A stretch of 64,000 bases of DNA from an uncultured Lachnospiraceae bacterium (GTDB lineage: Bacteria; Bacillota; Clostridia; Lachnospirales; Lachnospiraceae). The position numbers and the translations under genes were made by a program. Position 1 is the stretch's first letter. Every line of letters starts with the position of its first letter. The stretch is taken from positions 59,862-123,861 of the forward strand of contig CAJURU010000009.1 of the NCBI GenBank assembly GCA_910588845.1, written 5' to 3'. Below, one piece after another: positions 28,664 through 36,932 of this stretch. The notes beneath the pieces were generated by a model. That model made no database searches, was not told where the DNA came from, and was given only the letters and a program-made list of their open reading frames with translations.

Positions 28664-28938
28664 GTACTTACCTCCTGAAAATAAATGTACTCTCAATCCC
28701 AAAAAACGCCCGTCTCAATATTCCTCGGATATTTGTTTTCATTTCTTAAGATAAACCTATTGTCACAAAAAATTATGAGAAAAATTTGTGAAATCTGTGA
28801 AATAACTATGAATTACAAAAATGTAACAGCATATCCCGCGAAAGTAGACAGCGCAAAATCTCTACAAAGAATTTACGCCAACCGCTTTCACCAGATATCC
28901 TGTTACATATAACCTCTCTCCTCGCGGTCTAGCAGTAT

Positions 28939-29541
28939 TCAGCCTTTACTACAATATGGCGCCAGCTCCAAACGAATGAACCAGCCCTGCTCATGATCGC
29001 ATACCGGACACTTCGCAGGCGCTTCCACTCCTTCATGCACATGCCCGCAATTTAAACACATCCACTTCGTCTCCACCTTAGACACAAAGAGCTGGTTTGT
29101 TTCCAAAAGCTGCGCAAAAGTACCAAAACGATCGCCATGAATTTTCTCAATCTCCGCAATCATGCGGAATTTTGCCGCCGCCTTACCAAATCCTTCCTCC
29201 TGCGCCTTCTGCGCAAAATGAAGGTACACGTCGTCATGCTCCTGATACTCATTGTGCTGCGCCATCTTCAACAACTCTGAGATATTCGGGTTTATATCAA
29301 CCGGATAGCTGCCGTCAGCTTCAATGTTCTCTCCCGCCAGTTCTTTTAACTGTTCATAAAAAACCTGCGCATGTTCCTTTTCCTGATCCGCCGTAAACTT
29401 AAATACATGCTCAATCACATACAGCCCTTGTTTATTGGCCTGTGAAGCGGCAAAGGTATAACGGTTCCTCGCCTGGCTCTCCCCGGCAAATGCACGCATT
29501 AAATTGGTCTTCGTCTCGCTCTGCTTAAAATCCATTGCCAT
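28939..29541 (-). CDS. rbr: Rubrerythrin
   Basis: This 200-residue rubrerythrin has an N-terminal diiron four-helix bundle with ExxH-type ligands (AGESQARNRY, DQEKEHAQ, AEIEKIHGDRF) and a C-terminal rubredoxin-like Cys4 iron site (CLNCGHVHEG, CPVC). It reduces hydrogen peroxide using electrons from rubredoxin or flavoproteins and protects anaerobes from oxygen. Length and domain order are typical. The space to the trigger-factor-like gene (28664-28938) holds no gene and no clear terminator. Confidence 0.97.
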   Translation of the reverse strand: MAMDFKQSETKTNLMRAFAGESQARNRYTFAASQANKQGLYVIEHVFKFTADQEKEHAQVFYEQLKELAGENIEADGSYPVDINPNISELLKMAQHNEYQEHDDVYLHFAQKAQEEGFGKAAAKFRMIAEIEKIHGDRFGTFAQLLETNQLFVSKVETKWMCLNCGHVHEGVEAPAKCPVCDHEQGWFIRLELAPYCSKG

Positions 29542-29623
29542 AATAGTCCCTGCCTTTCCTCATAGATATGAGTATTATGTACAGACAAGAATTTTTTATG
29601 CAGCTATACTGAAATTTTTGAAA

Positions 29624-29977
29624 TCAACACAGTTTAATTCTACAATTCCCCCGCATTTTCAAGGGGCATTCATAAACATTGTCCGTGCCGTTCTTGCCAA
29701 TGTAAGAGATCGGACATTTCCGGCAATTCCCAGTAGTGAAATCTGAGGCAACTTCAAACTCAAGCACCGCTTTGCGTCTGCCGCCCTCCGACGCCTCTGC
29801 CTGCTGAATATTTTTCCAACTCAAAGCTTGATTGCAGATACATTTATCCATGCCCAGAGTTACTGCCCGCGAGCAGGTTGGACAGGCATAATACGACTCA
29901 TTCTTCCTGTCTCGCAATTCCACTACTTCTGCCGGAAACGCGCGAATTAATTCTGCCCTCAAATCGTTATTGTCCAT
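29624..29977 (-). CDS. Small cysteine-rich protein, unrecognised
   Basis: The 117-residue protein has nine cysteines in two groups: CPTC with CIC (about 32-49), a likely zinc ribbon, and CRKC...C...C...C at the C-terminus (about 85-117). There is no signal peptide. No family is recognised. A GGGAGG ribosome binding site precedes the ATG. It lies upstream of rubrerythrin on the same strand, so co-expression under oxidative stress is possible but not shown. Confidence 0.65.
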   Translation of the reverse strand: MDNNDLRAELIRAFPAEVVELRDRKNESYYACPTCSRAVTLGMDKCICNQALSWKNIQQAEASEGGRRKAVLEFEVASDFTTGNCRKCPISYIGKNGTDNVYECPLKMRGNCRIKLC

Positions 29978-30021
29978 GTTCTATCCTCCCATTATGAACC
30001 AATCCGTATAACCAAAACACT

Positions 30022-30075
30022 GCTACTGAAATTGCATCTGTCCGGCACACGTCAAACAGATGCAATTTCAGTAGC
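30022..30075. repeat. 20-bp perfect inverted repeat, probable terminator hairpin
   Basis: GCTACTGAAATTGCATCTGT is repeated as its exact complement after a 14-nt loop. The hairpin lies between the DUF2974 gene end and the small cysteine-rich gene start. Only TTTT follows on the minus strand, a few bases away, so termination is plausible but the stem is unusually long and A/T-mixed. Confidence 0.6.
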
Positions 30076-30100
30076 CATTATAGCATATTTTCCAGGTATT

Positions 30101-31201
30101 TCAAACATTTATTTTGATAGGTTTGACAAGTATGTCACTGTTAAAAAGAACCTTGCTCAGACTGAGCATTAACTGCGTCTGCTTTTTCAGTCCCATCTCC
30201 CGAAACGTCCTGTGCATACTTAGGAAAGACTTTATTTTTGCCTTGTCGATATCGTCAATTGTCTTAGCATTGGAGGAGACAATAATATCATACACATTCT
30301 CCACCAATTCTTCCCGCTCCCTGGCGCTCATAGAACGAATCCACGTATTGATAGCTTTTTCAAATCTTCTGCCGGAAAAGCTCCTGACATCGTCATAGAC
30401 AAAATGTGTTCCCAGGACAATCCAGGAAAATGGGTCGTGTTGCAAGACTAACGGATTGGAACTGCGAATCGTCTTATACTCATCATGTTCCATCAACACT
30501 CCCACAATGGAAGACTCCGGTACATAAGAGAGTATCTTCCCTCGTATATTGCAATACATTTCGCATTTTAAAAATTTCTTGCTGAATCCAGGCCCATCGT
30601 TATTATATACCGTCAAAATACGCTCCTGCTGCTCCGCTGACAGATGCGTAGCCGCCCAGATAGCAAGATTTCCGCCTTTAGAATGTCCGCCCAGCCGCAG
30701 CGGCATAGGGATATCCTTCGCCACAGAGGACGCATATTTTGCCGCCTCAATCTGGGAAGGGATTTCATCTGTAAAACACATATTAAAATCTTCTTTCCAG
30801 CCAACCAATGTGTTATCCGTTCCCCGAAATGAAAGAAACGCCGTTTTATCAGGAAGCAGAAATGTAACTGCCGCAAACTGAATTTCTTTCTCCTCATCCG
30901 TCATGCCCAGAAAACGGAATACCCCCATATCCTTAAACCTTGGCAGCAAAGCCGCCGCATTTGCCAATTCCACCACGGAACGCATAATGATGCTGGGACC
31001 GTTTAATTTACACTCGTCCGGCAAATCATTGATGCGGTCCACCACATCGCTAAATGATGGCGCCTCATTTTCTTTGACAGGCGAATAGTCTAAATATGCT
31101 AAAATTGACAAAATCAGAGCGTCAATCTCGTTAAACGCACTTTGTTCAAACGTCAAATCCCCACGCCATTCCAAATAATCAAAAACATCTGCTTTTTTCA
31201 T
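30101..31201 (-). CDS. DUF2974 (Mbeg1-like) alpha/beta hydrolase
   Basis: This 366-residue protein of the DUF2974/Mbeg1-like family is common in Clostridia. It has a lipase-type fold with strand-turn SFRGTDNT, nucleophile elbow GGHSKGGN (Ser174) and the characteristic NNDGPGF. The C-terminal part is helical. There is no signal peptide. The substrate is unknown; a lipid or ester is likely by fold. It lies 46 bp downstream of the second patatin gene, so two lipid-hydrolase-like genes may be co-transcribed. An AAAGGAG site precedes the ATG. Confidence 0.88.
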   Translation of the reverse strand: MKKADVFDYLEWRGDLTFEQSAFNEIDALILSILAYLDYSPVKENEAPSFSDVVDRINDLPDECKLNGPSIIMRSVVELANAAALLPRFKDMGVFRFLGMTDEEKEIQFAAVTFLLPDKTAFLSFRGTDNTLVGWKEDFNMCFTDEIPSQIEAAKYASSVAKDIPMPLRLGGHSKGGNLAIWAATHLSAEQQERILTVYNNDGPGFSKKFLKCEMYCNIRGKILSYVPESSIVGVLMEHDEYKTIRSSNPLVLQHDPFSWIVLGTHFVYDDVRSFSGRRFEKAINTWIRSMSAREREELVENVYDIIVSSNAKTIDDIDKAKIKSFLSMHRTFREMGLKKQTQLMLSLSKVLFNSDILVKPIKINV

Positions 31202-31247
31202 AATGAACCGTCTCCTTTCATTATATTTTCACCAAATATTCTGCCGA

Positions 31248-32144
31248 TCATACCTTCTGCCGGGCATTTTGTGCGTACGCTGCGCCGCCATCCATAATCT
31301 TCTGGCTGCGCACTACTTTTTTCGCCAGCTTATTCATATTTGTCACAATCACATCGCCGGTAATGCGCACCATTTTCTTGTAATCTTCCCCATTTTGCCT
31401 CTCAATCCCCGCATAAACACCTTGCAAATCGTCCGTACCATCTGCAAAAACATCCGACAAGACCGCCTTCGTTCTGCGATAACCGTCCTCTAACATGTTC
31501 ATAATTGACTGATGGCTGATACGCACAGAGTTAGAAATCCGTTTATTATCAGGGAATGTCAGCTTAATAATTTTATCATCATAAGAGTAGTCTTCAAACA
31601 CATAATTATAATCGTCAAAGTATATGCAAATCACATAATCTAATTCATTTTTCAGCACTGGATAAATCGGTATATTGTCGACAACTGCTCCGTCATATAG
31701 CGTCTTATCGTCTATTTTGATGCCTTTATTATAAAACGGCATGGCAATGCTTGCACGAAGATAAGGATCAATGTTTTCCGACGGTATTTCAGAAAAATTA
31801 TAATAGTCTAACTCCTTATTCTGCAAATCCAGCAACGGAACATAAAATGCCCCCGGGATTGCCGCGTCCGTTATAATATCGGTAATGATATCCTGTAAAA
31901 ACGAGCTGCGCAGTACCGAGGTGATAAACCGCCTGTCTCCCTGAAGGTTGACAGATGCCCATATATCGTAAGCTTTCTGTAAATTGCCAGTCAAATATGC
32001 GTATGTGTTAAGTACCCCCACGGACGCCGCGCTTATAAATTCAAAATCAGAAGGCTTGAGAAATTCATTCAACGCCGTAAGCGCGCCTATTTGATAGGCT
32101 CCTTTTCCCATTCCTCCTGACAGAACTAATCCGATATGTTTCAT
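31248..32144 (-). CDS. Patatin-like phospholipase with AxSxG elbow
   Basis: This 298-residue patatin-family protein has the glycine-rich oxyanion loop SGGMGKGAYQIG and the Asp of the dyad in YDGAVVDN (Asp151). The nucleophile elbow reads AASVG (Ser41), with alanine where GxSxG has its first glycine. Activity is still plausible because that position tolerates small residues. It has no signal peptide. It differs clearly from the first patatin (12.8-13.7 kb), so the two are not recent duplicates. The DUF2974 hydrolase follows. Confidence 0.88.
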   Translation of the reverse strand: MKHIGLVLSGGMGKGAYQIGALTALNEFLKPSDFEFISAASVGVLNTYAYLTGNLQKAYDIWASVNLQGDRRFITSVLRSSFLQDIITDIITDAAIPGAFYVPLLDLQNKELDYYNFSEIPSENIDPYLRASIAMPFYNKGIKIDDKTLYDGAVVDNIPIYPVLKNELDYVICIYFDDYNYVFEDYSYDDKIIKLTFPDNKRISNSVRISHQSIMNMLEDGYRRTKAVLSDVFADGTDDLQGVYAGIERQNGEDYKKMVRITGDVIVTNMNKLAKKVVRSQKIMDGGAAYAQNARQKV

Positions 32145-32274
32145 TCTTATTCCTCACAAACCTGCTGTGTATTTATCCGTTACTCTATCATAACCATTTC
32201 ATATTCAATGATCGTACTTATCATATACAATGTTACATTATTTGTCAATGTGCGACATCGTATAATTACGAAAA

Positions 32275-33018
32275 TCAATTTTTTCGCCTTGTGATTTTGG
32301 GTATGCCATTGCCTTCCGTCAACGCCGCCTTTGCCAGCTTGTCCGCCTCTTCATTATATTTATCCCCGGTATGGGCGGCAATCTTACGGTATGTAATACG
32401 AATTCTTTTGCCGATTTCTCTCATAAACGCCGCATATTTCTGCGTCAGGTCATTCTTTGCCTTCCAGCCGCCGGTTGCCCACATCTCGATTCCCTTATAA
32501 TCATAACATATTTCCACCGCAGAATAACCGTTCACTGCGCTCCATTTCACTGCAAACATGGCGCCTAACATCTCTCCGGTAACATTGCGCAGCGCGAGTG
32601 ACTGCGGGTTATCTCCATTGCCTGATTGACGGACAATTTCACCCTCAGGCGTGAGCATCACGCAGCCAAAAGAATATTTGCCGATTTTCACATCAAAACT
32701 TCCGTCTACATAGGCTACCACCTGTCCCGGCAGACATCTGACTTTACTCTCATTCGCCTCTTCTGCCGCGCAACTTAGTGCATCCTCCAAAGACGTATAT
32801 GCTCCCGCTTCACCACTCCCTGCGTCAGACAAAAATTCCTGTGTTCCTGCTTCACCACTCCCTGCGCCAGACAAATACGCCTGTGCCTCGCTCTTTGTGG
32901 CAAAGCCCCGATATTGTGCTCCCGCATAGCCGTCAACGGAATCTTTGCATTCGTTCCATGTATAAAAAATTCCTGTTCTTTTGCCTTTTTTTACCGCGTA
33001 ATAATTTTTTTTAGCCAT
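32275..33018 (-). CDS. Viroplasmin-domain ribonuclease HI
   Basis: This 247-residue protein joins an N-terminal caulimovirus viroplasmin/RNase HI N-domain (1-50, YYAVKKGKRTGIFYTW), which binds RNA-DNA hybrids, to a type I RNase H. Catalytic acids are seen as Asp105 (AYVDGSFD), Glu149 (TGEM), Asp173 (CYDYKG) and Asp226 (EEADKLAK). The linker contains two copies of a short AGSGEAG-type repeat. It removes RNA from hybrids in replication or repair. No good ribosome binding site precedes the ATG, so it may be translationally coupled to the small gene 6 bp upstream. Confidence 0.93.
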   Translation of the reverse strand: MAKKNYYAVKKGKRTGIFYTWNECKDSVDGYAGAQYRGFATKSEAQAYLSGAGSGEAGTQEFLSDAGSGEAGAYTSLEDALSCAAEEANESKVRCLPGQVVAYVDGSFDVKIGKYSFGCVMLTPEGEIVRQSGNGDNPQSLALRNVTGEMLGAMFAVKWSAVNGYSAVEICYDYKGIEMWATGGWKAKNDLTQKYAAFMREIGKRIRITYRKIAAHTGDKYNEEADKLAKAALTEGNGIPKITRRKN

Positions 33019-33024
33019 AATCGT

Positions 33025-33207
33025 TTAATGTCGTATTATAATTTTTTGAGCATGAGCAGATATAGCAAACATTTCATTGTACGCCTGTTTTTTCCAATCC
33101 GGCCATTCATTGGTGATCGTCCTATTTACCTCATTATACGCAGCTAATGGATCCCAACTCTTTTCTAATGATTCAGGCTTTGTCGTTTTTTTCAGACTCA
33201 TCTTCAT
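33025..33207 (-). CDS. Small hypothetical protein next to a broken deaminase
   Basis: A 60-residue, mostly helical, Trp- and Lys-rich protein (KSWDPLAAYNE, NEWPDWKKQAYNEMF). It starts inside the last codons of the deaminase remnant, in another frame, with an AGGAAAGGA site directly ahead. It ends 6 bp before the RNase HI gene. No family is recognised. It may have been an accessory of the deaminase locus or a leader for RNase HI. Confidence 0.5.
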   Translation of the reverse strand: MKMSLKKTTKPESLEKSWDPLAAYNEVNRTITNEWPDWKKQAYNEMFAISAHAQKIIIRH

Positions 33208-34512
33208 CTTCCTTTCCTATACCAGTAATTTCCTCGGCATATTGGTTATATGCGCTCTTTTCCATATCAATATAATTGAGTAGCGCCATGGGATTGCGTA
33301 AGTGAGCAGTATTCCTTTTCCACTCCACAATATGTCCATCGTCCTGCTTTCTCGTGCGGGCATACCAGCGAATTGACTGCATGGAAAACAAATCGACAAA
33401 ACGATGGGGCCCAACCCCCTTAAACGGGATAAAAACTACCTTTTTCCCAATATCTTTCTTGTCCTGCGAAATTTCTATAGGGCTTCCATTTCTCCATGCA
33501 CAACCCTGCCAAATTCTGTCAGCGAACCAATACCCGCTGATTTAATCTTTTTGGTATTTTCTTCGTTACACTCAAGCCCTAATTCTGTCAAAATACTGTC
33601 TATCATTTTTTTCTGTTCAATTTTGTTAGAATCATACCCTAACGTATAATCCCGTCCACTGGGTACATCAATGAACTTGCCATCTTCAAATGCAGACCAA
33701 TATAAACCGCCAAATGCCCTGGGACAATCATTGACTCCCTCTGCAAGAATTTCATTATCTTTGGTGACGACAACGCCAATCTGCCGAGATAAATCCGCTG
33801 ACCGTAAAGATGAGACATACGCCCGAAACATTGCATATTCCTCAAAAGTTGGCGAGATAAATGGGTTTCCAAACAATAAATCTAGCAGTCGGAATACATT
33901 CTCTTGCGTCTCATCGGAATTATCTCCGGCATTGATAAAATAATCTGCCTGCTGATATGCATCTCTTGTATGCTGCCCATTTTTTTCTTTTTCATTATCA
34001 TCTCTATTTAATATATCTATAGCTTGTTGTTCTGATAAATTCTTCCTATCCATCAAATATGATTTTCGCCGTTCATAATCATCTGAAATACCAATCAGAT
34101 GAAAGCCATCCCCATACGTCCGTCTCAAAAATTCAACTTCATCAGGATGTTTAATTGAGTCGATGATATAGGCCCTTCGTTGCTGTGGCCCTTCATTATT
34201 ACCTAACCGGTATTTCCCATAAATAAAAGCGCACACACCTTTCATGAGAATAGCATCATCACCTGTTTTCTTCCTGATTTCATTACCTTTATCCATGAAA
34301 AAACTAATTCGCTGATGTTCATCTGTAAAATTGGGTAGAACAGATGCAAACGGTGATAAAATCTCCTTAGATACTTTTATAATTTCACTATTATAATGAA
34401 ACTTATTTAAACTATCTTTCATGCATTCCATAATTTCCAACGATACTGTTCCAATAGTATGGACAATGCCTATCACTAACTCACTATCCCTGTTCAAGTC
34501 TCCTCTTATCAT
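33173..34512 (-). pseudogene. Anti-phage dCTP deaminase, broken by an internal deletion
   Basis: The N-terminal frame (345 residues, ending 33475) matches the P-loop plus deaminase layout of anti-phage dCTP deaminases: DEVEFLRRTYGDGFHLIGI, LFGNPFISPT, SLRSADLSRQIGVVVT, GLYW. The first zinc motif HGEMEAL is present (about residues 339-345) and then a stop follows at once. In the next frame the family C-terminus resumes (VVFIPFKGVGPHRFVDLFSM, down to 33173). The stretch that should lie between, with the zinc-binding PCxxC pair, is missing. A deletion of probably 50-70 codons with a frameshift is the simplest cause. The product cannot be an active deaminase. Confidence 0.85.
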
Positions 34513-34665
34513 ATGTTATTTATGGCATTTGATCCTCTTATTTGATTTACAAAATTGCCATATCCGACTTCCCGGATTCCCTCCCCTGTTCTTATCGTTA
34601 TCAATTTCATATATTTTGAGAACATCTTTATTCCCACAAACAATGCCCCCACAAGGCACTTAGGA

Positions 34666-34707
34666 AAATATCCATGCAAAGCGCCCTGTGGGTATGCATG
34701 GATATTT
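34666..34707. terminator. 13-bp hairpin at the end of the NRPS operon
   Basis: AAATATCCATGCA and its exact complement enclose a 16-nt loop, with seven T following on the plus strand and TTTTCC on the minus strand. It lies about 115 bp after the last gene of the NRPS run and is the likely end of that transcript. The rest of 34513-34823 holds no convincing gene; a 69-codon frame there spans this hairpin and is not supported. Confidence 0.65.
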
Positions 34708-34823
34708 GTTTTTTTCATTTTATCATAAAACTCACTACAATAAAAGAGGGCATTTTCTTTTTCACACGGAAGCTAAGTCTTAAAACCAGTTTCAGACCAT
34801 TTTCTGCCACTGCAAGCCCCTAT

Positions 34824-35231
34824 CTATATCTGCTTTTTAATACGCAAAATATTCTGCCCATCCTTATACTCATAGGAAATCTCATCCATACTTTTTTTCA
34901 CCATATAGATGCCAAGCCCTCCGATTTTCCGTTCCTCCGCCGAGAGCGCCACATCCGGATCCTCCTTGGCAAGCGGGTCGTAGGCAACGCCATTGTCGAT
35001 AAAGGTCACTACGACAGAAAGCGGTTCCTGTAAAACGTCCACGCGGACTGTCGCAGGACCCACCTCGGGATTGTAGGCATAATGCGCAATGTTGCCAAAG
35101 AGTTCGTCTATCGCAATGTCAATCTGCATCTGTGCTTTCCATGGACAGCCCAAGGCTTCCAATTGTTCGTCCACAAAAGCCGTCACCTTTTCTATATTTT
35201 CCACGGTCGCATCAATTGTCAATTCTTTCAT
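34824..35231 (-). CDS. RsbW/SpoIIAB-like anti-sigma HATPase
   Basis: This 135-residue stand-alone GHKL ATPase has the N box DELFGNIAHYAY, the G1 box FIDNGVAYDPL and the G2 box GGLGIYMVKKS all intact. Proteins of this type phosphorylate a STAS partner on Ser/Thr and bind a sigma factor or another target. It overlaps the PP2C gene by 20 bp and is the last gene of the NRPS run, so kinase, phosphatase and STAS protein come from one transcript. No sigma factor gene is nearby, so its final target is open. Confidence 0.9.
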   Translation of the reverse strand: MKELTIDATVENIEKVTAFVDEQLEALGCPWKAQMQIDIAIDELFGNIAHYAYNPEVGPATVRVDVLQEPLSVVVTFIDNGVAYDPLAKEDPDVALSAEERKIGGLGIYMVKKSMDEISYEYKDGQNILRIKKQI

Positions 35232-36843
35232 CGCTCATCCTCTCCCTATATTCCAGACATAACATGGTGATATCGTCAAACTGCGGCGCATCCCCCACAA
35301 AAGTATCAATATCCTCTTTTATCTTCACCAGCAGCTCCGTCGGCGGCAAGGCAGCATTCTGCGCAAGAGTTTCTCCCAGCCGGGCCATGCCATAGAGGCC
35401 GCCGTCCTTATTTGTCGCCTCCGTCACACCGTCGGTATATTGGAACAGCCGGTCACCTGGAGCTAACTGCATTGTTCCGCATTTATAACGCATACCCTCC
35501 ATGCCGGCAAGCACGAAGCCCGCGCGAATTTTGTATGGTTCATAGCTGCCGTCCTTTTTACAGATAAAGGGAATCTCATGACCGGCATTGACAAATGTAA
35601 ATTCACCGCTCACAAGGTCGAGCACACCTTCAAACGCTGTAATAAACAGCCCTTCGCTGTTGGACTCGCATAAGAGGTCGTTGACTTCCGTAAACACCTC
35701 GCCCAAATCCCTGCCGGGCTGCGTGTGGTCCTTAATTAACGTCTTGCCAATCACCATGAACAGCGCCGCCGGCACGCCTTTTCCTGAGACGTCCGCCATA
35801 ACAATTGCCAGATGTCTCTCATCCACCATAAAGAAATCATAGAAATCGCCGCCGACCTCCTTGGCTGGGTTCATCGTGGCATAAATGTCAAATTCCGGCC
35901 GTTCTGGAAATGCCGGGAAAATACTGGGCAGCATATCCGCCTGTATCTGTGTGGCAATGGACAATTCCGCGCCAATCCGCTCCTTCTCCGCTGTGACCGC
36001 CGTAAGATTCTCCACATACGCTACGATATCCGTCTCCATCTTACCAACAGCCTTTGCCAACACACCGATTTCATCATTTTTCTTGATGGAAGACAATTTA
36101 TCGGACGGCGTATTGGAATCCGCGAACCGTTTGGCCTCGTCTGTGACCGCCAGAATCGGCAGCAGAATTTCCCGATACAGAAATGCGCTGTACACAAGCA
36201 AGAACAGACAGACTGCCGCCAAGACGCCCAGCAGAACATCCTTCACATAAGTATTGCGGGCGTTCTCCAGCCTCGTCATAGCCTTCTCCACGCCAAGTAT
36301 CGCCACAATCTTTCCCTTTGAATCATATACGGCAATGCCAGCCGTCGTATGCGCCCCCGACTCTTCGGAATAAGAATAAAGGTACTCCGTAGCCCGCTCG
36401 CCTTTGGTAATGATATTGCGCACGTTATTCACATATTTTTCATCGACGCCAATCGCCGTATGGCCCAGCGGATAACGGCCAAAACCGCTGGCAGAGTTTA
36501 CGGAATCATAGATATAAGTGAGCGTGCGGTAATCTTTTGTGTCAACCTTTGCCACATAGATTAAGGTCGTGCCCGTAGCGTCCACCAAATCATCCAGCCG
36601 CTTTTCAATCTCCCTGTACTCCGCATCCTCCGTTCCTGTAGACAGATATGCTTCAAATTTATCGGGATTCAAGTACTTTGCCGCCGTCTCCGCAATTTCA
36701 TACGCAGAGTCATTATACTGCCGCTCCAGTACAGATGTAAATTCCCGATAACCAATCATACTGATGATCGCCCCCAGCAAAATGCCAAAGATTACGACCC
36801 CCAACGTCAGCTTGCCCGTAAGCCCGGTGATTCTTTTCTTCAT
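35212..36843 (-). CDS. Membrane SpoIIE/RsbU-type PP2C phosphatase with sensor domain
   Basis: A 543-residue signalling phosphatase. An N-terminal helix (about 10-28) and a second (about 190-212) bracket an extracytoplasmic Cache-like sensor. A HAMP-like stretch follows (VTDEAKRFADSNTPSDKLSS), then a SpoIIE/PP2C domain with the metal-binding motifs DFYDFF, MADVSGKGVPAALFM, FVNAGHE, YTDGVTEA and FDDIT. Such enzymes dephosphorylate STAS proteins when the sensor is triggered. The ATG was chosen by the AAGGAAGG site; a TTG eleven codons earlier is less likely. It is 89 bp after the GH3 gene and overlaps the HATPase gene. Confidence 0.92.
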   Translation of the reverse strand: MKKRITGLTGKLTLGVVIFGILLGAIISMIGYREFTSVLERQYNDSAYEIAETAAKYLNPDKFEAYLSTGTEDAEYREIEKRLDDLVDATGTTLIYVAKVDTKDYRTLTYIYDSVNSASGFGRYPLGHTAIGVDEKYVNNVRNIITKGERATEYLYSYSEESGAHTTAGIAVYDSKGKIVAILGVEKAMTRLENARNTYVKDVLLGVLAAVCLFLLVYSAFLYREILLPILAVTDEAKRFADSNTPSDKLSSIKKNDEIGVLAKAVGKMETDIVAYVENLTAVTAEKERIGAELSIATQIQADMLPSIFPAFPERPEFDIYATMNPAKEVGGDFYDFFMVDERHLAIVMADVSGKGVPAALFMVIGKTLIKDHTQPGRDLGEVFTEVNDLLCESNSEGLFITAFEGVLDLVSGEFTFVNAGHEIPFICKKDGSYEPYKIRAGFVLAGMEGMRYKCGTMQLAPGDRLFQYTDGVTEATNKDGGLYGMARLGETLAQNAALPPTELLVKIKEDIDTFVGDAPQFDDITMLCLEYRERMSDERIDN

Positions 36844-36932
36844 TCCTGTCCTTCCTTTCCCTGACAGCCCAGCCAATTTATCTTTATAACCTCTTATCCG
36901 ACAATCATGCTCTTCCCTGTGCGATTATACTC

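Noticed and set aside
34509..34718. A 69-codon frame on the minus strand next to the broken deaminase
   Set aside because: It runs through the operon-terminating hairpin, has no recognisable domain and its start lies in the hairpin loop region.
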